DNA of 64,000 bases from an uncultured Selenomonadales bacterium (GTDB taxonomy: Bacteria > Bacillota > Negativicutes > Selenomonadales > Selenomonadaceae), in the NCBI GenBank assembly GCA_900315155.1, contig OMYB01000001.1:124001-188000 (forward strand), in the 5' to 3' direction. Position 1 is the first letter of the stretch; each line of letters opens with the position of its first letter. This document shows, piece by piece, positions 53,231 to 60,854 of this stretch. The translations under genes and the position numbers were made by a program. The notes beneath the pieces are model-generated. The model was not told the DNA's origin. It saw only the letters and a program-made list of their open reading frames with translations, and searched no databases.

Positions 53231-53785
53231 ATGAACATGGAAAGCATCTACAGCAAGACCAAGGGCACGGAAATGGCAGGGCTGGTCAATCGCATCATGC
53301 AGGCCGAGGTCAACGGCACGATGATGTATGAGGCACTGGCCATGCTGGCCGATGACCAGGGCATCCCTGAGGCAGCCGATGCATTCCGCAAGGCAGCGCG
53401 TGAGGAGGCCGTGCATGCCGGCTTCTACGCGCTGATGAACGGCAAATATCCGCAGGATTTCTGGCGTCTGGTCAAAGCGGTGCAGAAAGCAGAAGCCAAC
53501 GGCGAAGCACAGGTCAACGCCATTGCAGCCCAGTTCCGCGCCGCCGGCTTGGAGGACGCAGCCAAGACGGCCGAAAACTTCGCCAAGCAGGAAGGCGGTC
53601 ACGGCGTCGCGCTGGCACAGATTCTGGAGAAATATGCGCCGAAAATCGATGAAGCGACCCATACGCTGATCTACGTCTGCCCTGTGTGCGGCTATGAATA
53701 TGCCGGCGACATCACGCAGGAGCCCGATGACTATGTATGCCCGCTCTGCGGCGTGCCGAAAGCGAAATTCACGAAAAAAGCATAA
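53231..53785 (+). CDS. rubrerythrin
   Basis: The product is 184 residues. The di-iron four-helix domain has glutamates in AEVNGTMMYEAL, AREEAVHAGFY, AKTAENFAKQEGGH, followed by a C-terminal rubredoxin-like FeS4 site (VCPVCGYEY and CPLCGVPKAKF). It reduces hydrogen peroxide in anaerobes. The ATG at 53231 follows AGGAGG. It is monocistronic, with a strong promoter and terminator, suggesting high expression. Confidence 0.96.
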   Translation: MNMESIYSKTKGTEMAGLVNRIMQAEVNGTMMYEALAMLADDQGIPEAADAFRKAAREEAVHAGFYALMNGKYPQDFWRLVKAVQKAEANGEAQVNAIAAQFRAAGLEDAAKTAENFAKQEGGHGVALAQILEKYAPKIDEATHTLIYVCPVCGYEYAGDITQEPDDYVCPLCGVPKAKFTKKA

Positions 53786-53806
53786 TCCCCCCCATCTGCC
53801 CAATAC

Positions 53807-53853
53807 AAAAGGGCGACGCCGTAGTCCTGTCTGACTACCCCGTCGCCCTTTTT
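53807..53853 (+). terminator. rho-independent terminator of rubrerythrin
   Basis: A GC-rich stem AAAAGGGCGACG pairs with CGTCGCCCTTTT, with an inner GTAGTC/GACTAC stem and a terminal T run. It can also terminate the convergent AAA+ gene. Confidence 0.9.
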
Positions 53854-53906
53854 GCATGCGTTGAGCACCTTTTTCTAAGCCTTTCGCACTGGCAACAGAT
53901 ACCAGC

Positions 53907-56099
53907 CTACTTTTCCCGCCAGAACGGTTTTCGCCGATAGGACGCAAAATGAAAACCAATGCCCTTTCTTACTGGCTGATTCAGTGCCAATTGCTCGAAA
54001 TCTTCTGCTTCCAGCAAGCGGCCTTGCTCTTCGCTGATTTTTCCGCCCACGTCAAGCAAACGCTTGGCTTGACGCAGAGTGGCCTGCTCCAGTAAATTCC
54101 TGACGAAACGCCCGTTGCCGTAATCTGCTTCCTGTATAGCCGTCGTAAAAATCTCTGAGCATTTTTCCTTGGCGGCCTCCGTTAGTTCATAGCCACGCTG
54201 CCGACACATGCGCGCCAGTATTTGTGACAGTTCTTCAATCGTATAATCCGGGAAATTCACGTGAAACGCAATGCGGCTTTTGAGGCCCTCGTTCTTTTCC
54301 AGGAATTCTGCCATTTTATCCGGGTATCCTGCCAGAATGACGATGACGTCATCGCGGCGGTTTTCCATCTCCTGCACGATGGTGTTGATGGCTTCGTCCC
54401 CATAGCTGTGATGGTCCTCCACCAGCGCATAGGCCTCGTCAATGAAGAGCACGCCGCCCTTGGCCTCCTTGAATTTTTGGCGTACCAAAGGCGCTGTATG
54501 CCCCACATATTTGCCGACCAAATTCGCCCGCCCGCATTCCACCAGCTTATATTCGGAGATGATTTCTTCCTCTGCCAGAATTTTCGCCACTATCCTGGCC
54601 ACAGTGGTTTTTGCCGAGCCGGGATTGCCAGTAAAAAGCATGTGGCGGGAGGCAGTCGGGTCCTTGATGCCCCATGACTTGCGCAGGTTCTGCAGCTTGG
54701 CTGCCGCAATCATATCGTTGATCACGGCCTTCGCTTCGGTCAGCCCCACCATGTCCATCAATTCTCTGCGCGTGGCCTTGGGCTTATCCTGCGGCAAGGG
54801 CTTGTCGGCCAGTTCCTGCTGGTAGGCCGGGTAGATGCGCTCGCGCAGGACTTTTTTGCTCCAATTGTCATATATTTTCTGCACTTCGGAGGCGGTATAG
54901 CCGTCCTGCTCTGGAAATTCTACATCCTCCGGCCTGGCATATTGCGCGCGGTCTGATGCGGCAATCAGACTGTCCAAATATTTTTGGGCCTGAGCCAAAG
55001 GCCTGCGGCCTTCCCCTAGTTCCACAATGCTGAGCACATCATCCACGGAACTGATCAGCCTGTTGCAGGCAGCCTCATGCGGATGTCGCTCCAAAAAGAT
55101 GAACAGAGTCTGCTTGTAATGCTTTTTGATGCGCTCCGCCAGCGTATCCAGCATATTATTATTGGACGCACCGTAAAAGCCATTTTCATCTTCCTCAGCC
55201 AAGTCTGAGAGCGAGATAGCCACCGTCACCCCTGCCGAGGGCAGAAACAACTGGTCGAGCATGTCGTCAGCATTGTGGTAATCTGTGATTTTTTTCAGGA
55301 TGTCATACCGGACGCCCTGCAAGCGCCCCGTCGAATACAGGCAGCGTACCAATAACTCCACCGCAGGCTCAACACAGGCTTCGCTGCCAATCGTCACACG
55401 GTAGTGAGCCGGATGCTCCACGAAAGTATGCATATTGGCAGGATCGTATATACGTCGGATTTCCTGTAGGAACTGGTCATCCAGCATCAAAGTCTCCGCC
55501 TGAGCCAGTGCCTGATTCAAGGTCAGTTTTTCCGCAGAGCAAAGGCCAGATTTCAGGGAAAAAGCATCGGTATCCATATCATTGTCCCATGCTTCAAACT
55601 GATTTGGCCTTTTCCCGAGCATATCCGTGTCATACGCAGCTTCAATATAATCCGCCAGCAGTTTCTGTGAGGATATCTCACGGATTTCGGAAATACGGAT
55701 TCGATCCAGATATTCGTTATTTTGGAACGTTTCCGTTACAACCTGCTTGACCTGTGCCATATTGCATGCCTGCAGTCCGGCCACCACGATCACGCTGTCC
55801 TTTTCCAAAGCACAGGCAGCCGCAAAATCTTTGATGGCACTATGCGAGAGCGGTGCAAAAGCCCGCCGCAGCTGATTGTTGATGCGATGAATCTCCCTTT
55901 CACCGAGCGTCGCAATCATTTCTTCCTCATCATCGTCTGCGGATTTTTTCCCAGGCGTGAAACGGAAGCTGACGCGCATCTGGTAGTACAGCATGCTGAT
56001 TTCCTCCCCCAACCGCAACTTATAAACGAGTCCACCGGCGGGCGGATAAAACTCTACTATCCGTTGCTTATCCTGCCTCGCCCTCAGGTGTCTTTTCAT
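53907..56099 (-). CDS. CbbX/SpoVK-type AAA+ ATPase with a large N-terminal domain
   Basis: The product is 730 residues. The C-terminal 300 residues are a CbbX-like AAA+ module: LTEAKAVINDMIAAAKLQ, Walker A GNPGSAKTT, Walker B GVLFIDEAYALVEDHHS, sensor ILAGYPDKMAEF and GLKSRIAFHVNFPDY. Residues about 1-430 are an unfamiliar domain with no membrane segment, containing VIVVAGLQACNMAQVK and IFLERHPHEAACNRL. CbbX remodels Rubisco, but no Rubisco is here. Relatives also occur in secretion and defence settings. A long N-terminal part like this suggests target recognition by that domain (inference). Confidence 0.82.
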   Translation of the reverse strand: MKRHLRARQDKQRIVEFYPPAGGLVYKLRLGEEISMLYYQMRVSFRFTPGKKSADDDEEEMIATLGEREIHRINNQLRRAFAPLSHSAIKDFAAACALEKDSVIVVAGLQACNMAQVKQVVTETFQNNEYLDRIRISEIREISSQKLLADYIEAAYDTDMLGKRPNQFEAWDNDMDTDAFSLKSGLCSAEKLTLNQALAQAETLMLDDQFLQEIRRIYDPANMHTFVEHPAHYRVTIGSEACVEPAVELLVRCLYSTGRLQGVRYDILKKITDYHNADDMLDQLFLPSAGVTVAISLSDLAEEDENGFYGASNNNMLDTLAERIKKHYKQTLFIFLERHPHEAACNRLISSVDDVLSIVELGEGRRPLAQAQKYLDSLIAASDRAQYARPEDVEFPEQDGYTASEVQKIYDNWSKKVLRERIYPAYQQELADKPLPQDKPKATRRELMDMVGLTEAKAVINDMIAAAKLQNLRKSWGIKDPTASRHMLFTGNPGSAKTTVARIVAKILAEEEIISEYKLVECGRANLVGKYVGHTAPLVRQKFKEAKGGVLFIDEAYALVEDHHSYGDEAINTIVQEMENRRDDVIVILAGYPDKMAEFLEKNEGLKSRIAFHVNFPDYTIEELSQILARMCRQRGYELTEAAKEKCSEIFTTAIQEADYGNGRFVRNLLEQATLRQAKRLLDVGGKISEEQGRLLEAEDFEQLALNQPVRKGIGFHFASYRRKPFWREK

Positions 56100-56151
56100 A
56101 TTCTAATGATAGCATAACACATCAGACAAAAATGGGGTGGGTTTGAAAGTC

Positions 56152-56198
56152 AAAACAGGCTGGGTAGCATCATTGATACTATCCCCCAGCCTGCTTTA
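56152..56198 (-). terminator. minus-strand terminator
   Basis: On the minus strand AGCAGGCTGGG pairs with CCCAGCCTGTTTT across an inner imperfect stem. It lies after the exonuclease remnant, as if once the terminator of that lost gene. Confidence 0.7.
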
Positions 56199-56202
56199 TC
56201 AT

Positions 56203-56237
56203 GCACGGGCGTCCTCCAGTGCATCGTGGAGTCCGCA
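56203..56237 (-). pseudogene. remnant of a DnaQ-like exonuclease 3' end
   Basis: The minus strand encodes GLHDALEDARA then a stop. This is nearly identical at DNA level to 58374-58406 inside the exonuclease gene at 58292-58945 (the ExoIII motif HDALEDAR). Nothing else of the gene remains. It marks a past deletion or recombination next to the hydrolase gene. Confidence 0.6.
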
Positions 56238-56266
56238 GGAAAAAAATCCAATTTCATGAGACACGA

Positions 56267-56307
56267 AAACGGTGGAGAACTGCAATTCATGCGGCTCTCC
56301 ACCGTTT
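56267..56307 (-). terminator. terminator of the alpha/beta hydrolase-like gene
   Basis: A perfect 12-bp stem (56267-56278 with 56296-56307), followed on the minus strand by a short T run. Confidence 0.8.
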
Positions 56308-56317
56308 GCACCTGCAA

Positions 56318-56908
56318 TCAAAACAAAAATCGTTCCGGCAAGCGGATAAAATCCTTCATCGCATTCGAAAAATTATGGTCTGCGGCGGCTATCGTTCCTC
56401 GCTTGATATTTTCTTTCCGTAGGAGGTCAATCAGCTCGGCGTACGGATAAGACGGATCGCGCTCTCCAAAGAGCATCGTCACCTCCTGCTCCGCTGGCAT
56501 TTTCATCAGCCCAGCTCTCGATTTGTGCCAGTTGATCATGAGCGGCATATTCAAGAGCAGCCACTTTTGGACGAACGGGTAGCGATAGCCATACATCGCG
56601 CCGTACTGGCCGCCTTTGGACACGCCGAAATAGTAGATGGGAACGTCGGCAGCGAGCGAAGATGCGTAATCCGAAGCCACGGCCATGGTGATGGACATAT
56701 TTTCATCAGGAGCAAGTTCCAAAGGGTTGTCGCTGACGATCACAGAAACGTTATGGCGCTCCGCGATGCGAGCAGCGAGCGTGAGATACTTGTTCTCATG
56801 TCCGTAAATCGTTCCACCGCTTCCAGTTTTCACGATCAACAAGCCATCCGCCCCTTCCATCAAGCCAAACTTAAGTCCATGGAAAGATAAAAAGGCATCA
56901 TAGTCCAT
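56318..56908 (-). CDS. alpha/beta-hydrolase-like protein
   Basis: The product is 196 residues. The strand-turn YYFGVSKGGQYGAMYGY has the G-x-S-x-G nucleophile elbow (GVSKG), and a possible late histidine lies in AAADHNFSNAM; a catalytic aspartate could be in GERDPSYPY. The expected cap is minimal and the protein is short for the family. Hydrolysis of an ester or peptide is possible but unproven. The start at 56908 is set by GGGAGAG eight bases upstream. Confidence 0.75.
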   Translation of the reverse strand: MDYDAFLSFHGLKFGLMEGADGLLIVKTGSGGTIYGHENKYLTLAARIAERHNVSVIVSDNPLELAPDENMSITMAVASDYASSLAADVPIYYFGVSKGGQYGAMYGYRYPFVQKWLLLNMPLMINWHKSRAGLMKMPAEQEVTMLFGERDPSYPYAELIDLLRKENIKRGTIAAADHNFSNAMKDFIRLPERFLF

Positions 56909-56970
56909 CAATGTTCTCTCCCGGTGATGTTTCAAGAAATTTTATTTGGATGAATCGGAAAAATTTTGAT

Positions 56971-58059
56971 TCATGGATTTTCTTCGAAGCCCTTGCCAAT
57001 GACATAGTGATACCGATCCACAATTCCGTCGAGAGCCTTCTGCATGGCTTGGATGCGATCTTTGTAATTCGTCATGTCATACGTCACATAGCCAACCGAC
57101 ATGAACGTCCCTGTACGGAACGTCTTTTTCTGATACGGTACGCCGAGACATCCGAAATATTCCTTCATCTTCTCGTAGAGTGCCCAACGAATTTGCTGGA
57201 CAATCTCCCAATCGGCAGGCGTTAACTCACCAGCGTTGACAGAATATTTAAGAGCGATGATGTCGGCGTTCTCATCAGATTCCTTTGGTTTGGCAGCATT
57301 TTCGATTTGCAGGTAGAGCTCCCCAACATATTTTCCTGTTGGAGAATCTTCTGCAAATCCCATGCTCGCAAACTGCTTTTCCGCAATCCAATGCCACCAG
57401 AGTCCGAAAAATCCACCTGTTTGGTTGCTGACATACCCCCAGCCTAAGGAGGCCTCCGGCTGCACGATGCCTTGATCCCGAAGATGCTGGAAAAAGCGTG
57501 TATGCATCGCTCCCGTCCATTTCTTTATGTCAGCATTTCCAGGGGCGGCATACGATTCTGCTTCTTCTTCCATCTCTTGAAGATGCTCCACGTAATCGCG
57601 GAAGATTGCGTTGTTTGTTTTATCGGCAAAAGGTTGAAGAATCTCCAAGATGCCTCGGCGAAACAAATTGCAATCTACTTTCTCAAGGTTGCATTGATCA
57701 TCGATTTTGTAATAAACCGTGATAATTTTCGTTTCCGGGCGCTTTTCTCCAAGCTCGCGCTTGTATCGCTCAATCTGGTCGTCATGCTGTCCCGTAAACG
57801 TCTTGTCTTCAATAATGATGGAACAATCGCCTATTGTCACCAAGATATCGATGTTGTCTTTCTGCAGCTCGACAGAAGTCACAGTTTCATCTGGCTTCAT
57901 CCCCTGGTACATCCGCTTCAAAAGCGCTCGTGCGCACTGCGCCAGCGCCGCATCTTCTTGTTCATGCTCCTTCATAGCGAACGAAAGCAACCAACCGAGA
58001 AATGCATCCTGCGACAGCTCACTTGTCGCAAAATTGAAAAGATTGTTTCGTTTTGACAT
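56971..58059 (-). CDS. PD-(D/E)XK nuclease superfamily protein
   Basis: The product is 362 residues. The catalytic pattern is NIDILVTIGDCSIIIEDKTFTGQHDDQIERYKREL: Asp in IDILV, then E-x-K as EDK, matching the PDDEXK_4 group. The C-terminal half contains GWGYVSNQTGGFFGLWWHW, of unknown role. Related proteins are found as orphan nucleases in restriction- or defence-like neighbourhoods. No methylase or partner is adjacent. Confidence 0.8.
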   Translation of the reverse strand: MSKRNNLFNFATSELSQDAFLGWLLSFAMKEHEQEDAALAQCARALLKRMYQGMKPDETVTSVELQKDNIDILVTIGDCSIIIEDKTFTGQHDDQIERYKRELGEKRPETKIITVYYKIDDQCNLEKVDCNLFRRGILEILQPFADKTNNAIFRDYVEHLQEMEEEAESYAAPGNADIKKWTGAMHTRFFQHLRDQGIVQPEASLGWGYVSNQTGGFFGLWWHWIAEKQFASMGFAEDSPTGKYVGELYLQIENAAKPKESDENADIIALKYSVNAGELTPADWEIVQQIRWALYEKMKEYFGCLGVPYQKKTFRTGTFMSVGYVTYDMTNYKDRIQAMQKALDGIVDRYHYVIGKGFEENP

Positions 58060-58162
58060 GACTCACACCTCCATAATCATATCCTGCCAATCTCATGGCA
58101 ATGACTTATTTCTACAATCATCTTCCCCCACATTTGATACTTCCTCCGGCTTGCTGAATTGC

Positions 58163-58264
58163 TTATTTCCTACGTTTGAATTCTACACCTTCATAGATGC
58201 GGACATGACCGCGCTTCAATTGCTGAGGCTTTACCATAGTTGTATCCTCTGCTGCCGTTGTCAT
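58163..58264 (-). other. short reading frame, possible gene remnant, 33 codons
   Basis: An ATG-initiated frame encodes MTTAAEDTTMVKPQQLKRG and ends YEGVEFKRRK. It lacks a ribosome-binding site and the preceding in-frame codons reach a stop within a few residues. Its codon pattern looks protein-like, so it may be the 3' end of a lost gene. I recognise no family. Confidence 0.3.
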
Positions 58265-58291
58265 TTTCTTGCCATTCAAGCTGCCTTATCA

Positions 58292-58945
58292 TCATCTGTG
58301 AAATGGACTTGGTACATCAATGAAACCGTATTTCTCCTCTGCCTCAGCTACCTTGTAAAAGCAGTGCAACGTAGCACGGGCGTCCTCCAGCGCATCGTGG
58401 AGTCTGCCTCCCTGGAAGCCATAGTAGGCCGCGCAAGCGCCAAGTTTTTGCGGCTTGGTGGACGGGTTGGCTCCCGGATTCTCATGGGCATATACCGCAG
58501 GGAAACGCCACATGACATCATAGACGTGATGATTGGCAGAGTGCTTGATGATGTGGCAGAGTTCACCCCGCTGCCCAGGCAAATTGCCCAGCAACATATT
58601 GTAGTCGAAGCGGATATTGTAAGCCACAATCAAGTGGGCCCGACGAAAGAGGTCCAGTATCCTGTCTGCCCATTCCGCAATAAGTGGTGCATCCGCGACG
58701 TCCTCCGGTGAAATATGATTCACACTCTGTGCCTGAGGCCAGGCCGCCACTCTATCCGGATGAAAAAGCTGGTTCATCAATGTCTGCCCGTTGCCGTCAA
58801 TGGCCGAAAACTGCAGAATGTTATCCACATTCCGATTCAGCCCCGTGGTTTCCGTATCAAAGACCAGAATTTCCTCACGCCGTATCAACCCCGTTTCCGG
58901 GTTTTCGAGGCCCTCTGGGCGTATTTTAAAGATGAGATTATCCAT
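58292..58945 (-). CDS. DnaQ-like 3'-5' exonuclease (DEDDh)
   Basis: The product is 217 residues. ExoI is VFDTETTGLNRNVDNILQF, ExoII is YNIRFDYNMLLGN, ExoIII is RLHDALEDARATLHCF with the DEDDh histidine. Proofreading- or repair-type single-strand exonuclease activity is expected, apart from a polymerase. The ATG at 58945 is chosen by GAGAG upstream. The protein ends at FIDVPSPFHR. A fragment of a paralogue lies at 56203. Confidence 0.9.
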   Translation of the reverse strand: MDNLIFKIRPEGLENPETGLIRREEILVFDTETTGLNRNVDNILQFSAIDGNGQTLMNQLFHPDRVAAWPQAQSVNHISPEDVADAPLIAEWADRILDLFRRAHLIVAYNIRFDYNMLLGNLPGQRGELCHIIKHSANHHVYDVMWRFPAVYAHENPGANPSTKPQKLGACAAYYGFQGGRLHDALEDARATLHCFYKVAEAEEKYGFIDVPSPFHR

Positions 58946-59015
58946 TTGCTTGCTCTCGATGTCGCACATATACAGGTAGTTTATTATGAACACGCATTGA
59001 CGTGCATGTGATGCC

Positions 59016-59705
59016 TTAGTTAATCCAATCAGCGACAGCTTTGACAAAGTCCTCCTTATTCTTGCGTTCTGGGTGGCCAGTCCTTAAAAACCTGAAGTTC
59101 ACGTTACCTATACATGCTGTACCTTCCCTCCATGGAACATCTTTTGCTCCAATAAGCTTTGTACCGTCACTGACTATGTTAAAAGCGTCAAATAATCCAT
59201 TCTCGCCATTGAAAATATGTTGGTCATAGTTTCGTCCTGTATAAAAAATAACTTCTTTAGGCTTTATAATTTCAATTTCTTGTTTTAGCACTTTTAGTTT
59301 CTCTATGCAGTTAATTTTTCTCCTATAATCTGTCGTATCAATTCCATCTGAATTGTTGCATTTCACAATGTTGGTGAAAGCAATATGCTCAGGACTATCA
59401 TCGCTATAAATACGGTTGCTTATCAGCCTCGTATATTCCCAATACGGCCAAGATTTATTCCACAATGACTTTCTAGAGATTTCAAAAACATCTTCGTACG
59501 CAACAATATCTGCACCGCCTCTCGCTGTTTTACCAACAAAGAGCGGCTGATGCATTGCATTATGAAACTCGTTGCCAACGAACCACGCTCCTATGAAATC
59601 TAAGGGAACGTGCTGTTGTGCTCTGCATTCTGTACATATGGCACTTTTGCAAACATTAAGCTTGTTTATATAAAGATTTATTATCTCCTTCTCTAGCGAA
59701 TTCAT
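59016..59705 (-). CDS. low-GC protein, possibly uracil-DNA glycosylase superfamily
   Basis: The product is 229 residues with clearly lower GC than its neighbours. It shows AICTECRA, then FIGAWFVGNEF, FTNIVKCNNSD, and KEVIFYTGRNYD with a later FRFLRTGHPERKN. The last part resembles the glycosylase motif around (L/R)-x-x-GHPx. This pattern suggests a UDG-like alpha/beta fold, but I cannot confirm catalytic residues. Atypical composition implies recent acquisition. The start at 59705 has AAGGATGG upstream. Confidence 0.6.
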   Translation of the reverse strand: MNSLEKEIINLYINKLNVCKSAICTECRAQQHVPLDFIGAWFVGNEFHNAMHQPLFVGKTARGGADIVAYEDVFEISRKSLWNKSWPYWEYTRLISNRIYSDDSPEHIAFTNIVKCNNSDGIDTTDYRRKINCIEKLKVLKQEIEIIKPKEVIFYTGRNYDQHIFNGENGLFDAFNIVSDGTKLIGAKDVPWREGTACIGNVNFRFLRTGHPERKNKEDFVKAVADWIN

Positions 59706-59763
59706 ATAAACCATCCTTTCCATTTCACCTTGGTCCTCGCTTTGGTATCATCAAAAAATTGGA

Positions 59764-59985
59764 TTACTCTCCGGACTGCTCGTATAAGGATAGCGTGTTT
59801 TTCAGCATACGGACCAACTTCTCCTGTACTGCCTGCGGTGCCAGGACCTGCACGTTATACGCGCGCTGCATCAGCCAGAAATAAAGTCCTGGGCCATCCT
59901 GAACCTTTACGCTGCCTTCGCAGAAATCCCCCTCCAGTGGCTTTAGTTCAACATACCGCTCGATTTCCTGGTCGATGTACGCCAT
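59764..59985 (-). pseudogene. wyl-regulator remnant (duplicate of the 3' end of 62350-63357)
   Basis: The frame encodes the WYL C-terminus (VELKPLEGDFCEGSVKV, YFWLMQRAYNVQVLAP, LVRMLKNTLSLYEQS), matching 62350-62539. It is then joined in frame to sequence that in the intact copy lies upstream of the regulator gene (60096-59956 versus about 63630-63491). About 950 bases present in the other copy are missing. The frame stays open back to near 60096 (FTTRRRFVLGVGQWECRNG), so a short chimera could be made, but a regulator cannot. Confidence 0.75.
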
Positions 59986-60135
59986 ATCGTCCGGGAAGCC
60001 CTGCCCAATGACTATACTGACACCATTACGACATTCCCACTGCCCTACGCCAAGAACAAATCTTCGCCTTGTTGTAAACTTTTGTGGCAGGATGTGCTAC
60101 AATGTTTACATATCTTTATCATACGGAGAGTTTTA
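59956..60135. repeat. 180-bp direct repeat, left copy
   Basis: It is colinear with 63491-63670 at a constant offset of 3535 bases with roughly nine in ten identical positions and no gap that I can see. It includes an extended -10 promoter (TGCTACAAT, 60095-60103) flanked by TGTAAAC and GTTTACA (60073-60079 and 60104-60110). It carries the same leader that precedes the ketopantoate-reductase-like gene at 63673. Confidence 0.85.
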
Positions 60136-60192
60136 ACTGGTGCCGTCATGCAGGAGCAGCTCCCCGGACTCACCGTGCTGGATGGCTGCATC
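60136..60192 (+). pseudogene. panE-like remnant
   Basis: After the copied promoter and ribosome-binding site, the sequence passes directly to TGAVMQEQLPGLTVLDGCI, the internal segment expected just after NVFGTG in a ketopantoate reductase. The junction ACTGGTG matches the last bases of the window (63994-64000) inside the intact copy. About 107 codons are therefore deleted, and the gene is cut off again at 60192 by the DUF4276 gene. Confidence 0.7.
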
Positions 60193-60194
60193 TG

Positions 60195-60842
60195 TCAATT
60201 GCTTTGCATCCGTCTCAACCCATCCCGGAAACATTGAAAACTAGGTGAGAGATTTTTCTCTACATCCATGTAACGCGAGATATTCGCTGCAATCCGTCGC
60301 TTCAGCTCCATCATCTTTGGCGAGCGATGCTGTGGCAGATGGTCTTCATGCATGACAGCACGCACCAATATCTCCCACGTGCCGCACTGACTATCCTGCT
60401 GGTACTGCTGCAAAACACGCCGATCCGCATCCGGATAGGCCAGCAAAAGTGCAGCCCTGTCACCTAAAAACCATGCTTCCATTTCCTCTATGGCAATGCG
60501 AAATAAACAACGAGGTTTTTGCGGACAGTAGTCCAGCACCTGCACCAGACTCTGTTTAAATATGCGACAATCCGGCCTGGCATCTAAATCCACCAAGACA
60601 ACTACCACCAAATTATCATCTTGCTCTCTGCCATAGGCACGCAACTTGGCAGGAAGCACAGATAACAGTCCCTGTGCGCCAACAGGTGGACGTTCTGCCA
60701 GATTTTCCGGTAATTTACCAATTCCCCGATGCTTGTGAATGCTCCATGTATTGTGTTTACCATACGGACCCAGAATTTGCGACATGATAGTGGACAGAAC
60801 CGTCAGTTCCGTCTGGCCTTCGACCAATATTTCATAATGCAT
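60195..60842 (-). CDS. DUF4276 (TOPRIM-like) protein
   Basis: The product is 215 residues. TOPRIM-like elements are YEILVEGQTELTVL (glutamate), VVVVLVDLDARPDC (D-x-D) and AIEEMEAWFLGD. DUF4276 proteins are usually paired with an AAA_21-type ATPase, as here (13 bases away), and such OLD-like ATPase + TOPRIM pairs are associated with phage defence. A nuclease role activated by the ATPase is inferred. The gene abuts the panE remnant. Confidence 0.85.
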   Translation of the reverse strand: MHYEILVEGQTELTVLSTIMSQILGPYGKHNTWSIHKHRGIGKLPENLAERPPVGAQGLLSVLPAKLRAYGREQDDNLVVVVLVDLDARPDCRIFKQSLVQVLDYCPQKPRCLFRIAIEEMEAWFLGDRAALLLAYPDADRRVLQQYQQDSQCGTWEILVRAVMHEDHLPQHRSPKMMELKRRIAANISRYMDVEKNLSPSFQCFRDGLRRMQSN

Positions 60843-60854
60843 AGCCGTACCTCA

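Noticed and set aside
53123-53959. 278-codon frame antisense to rubrerythrin
   Set aside because: Overlaps a gene with consensus promoter, ribosome-binding site and terminator; no own start site.
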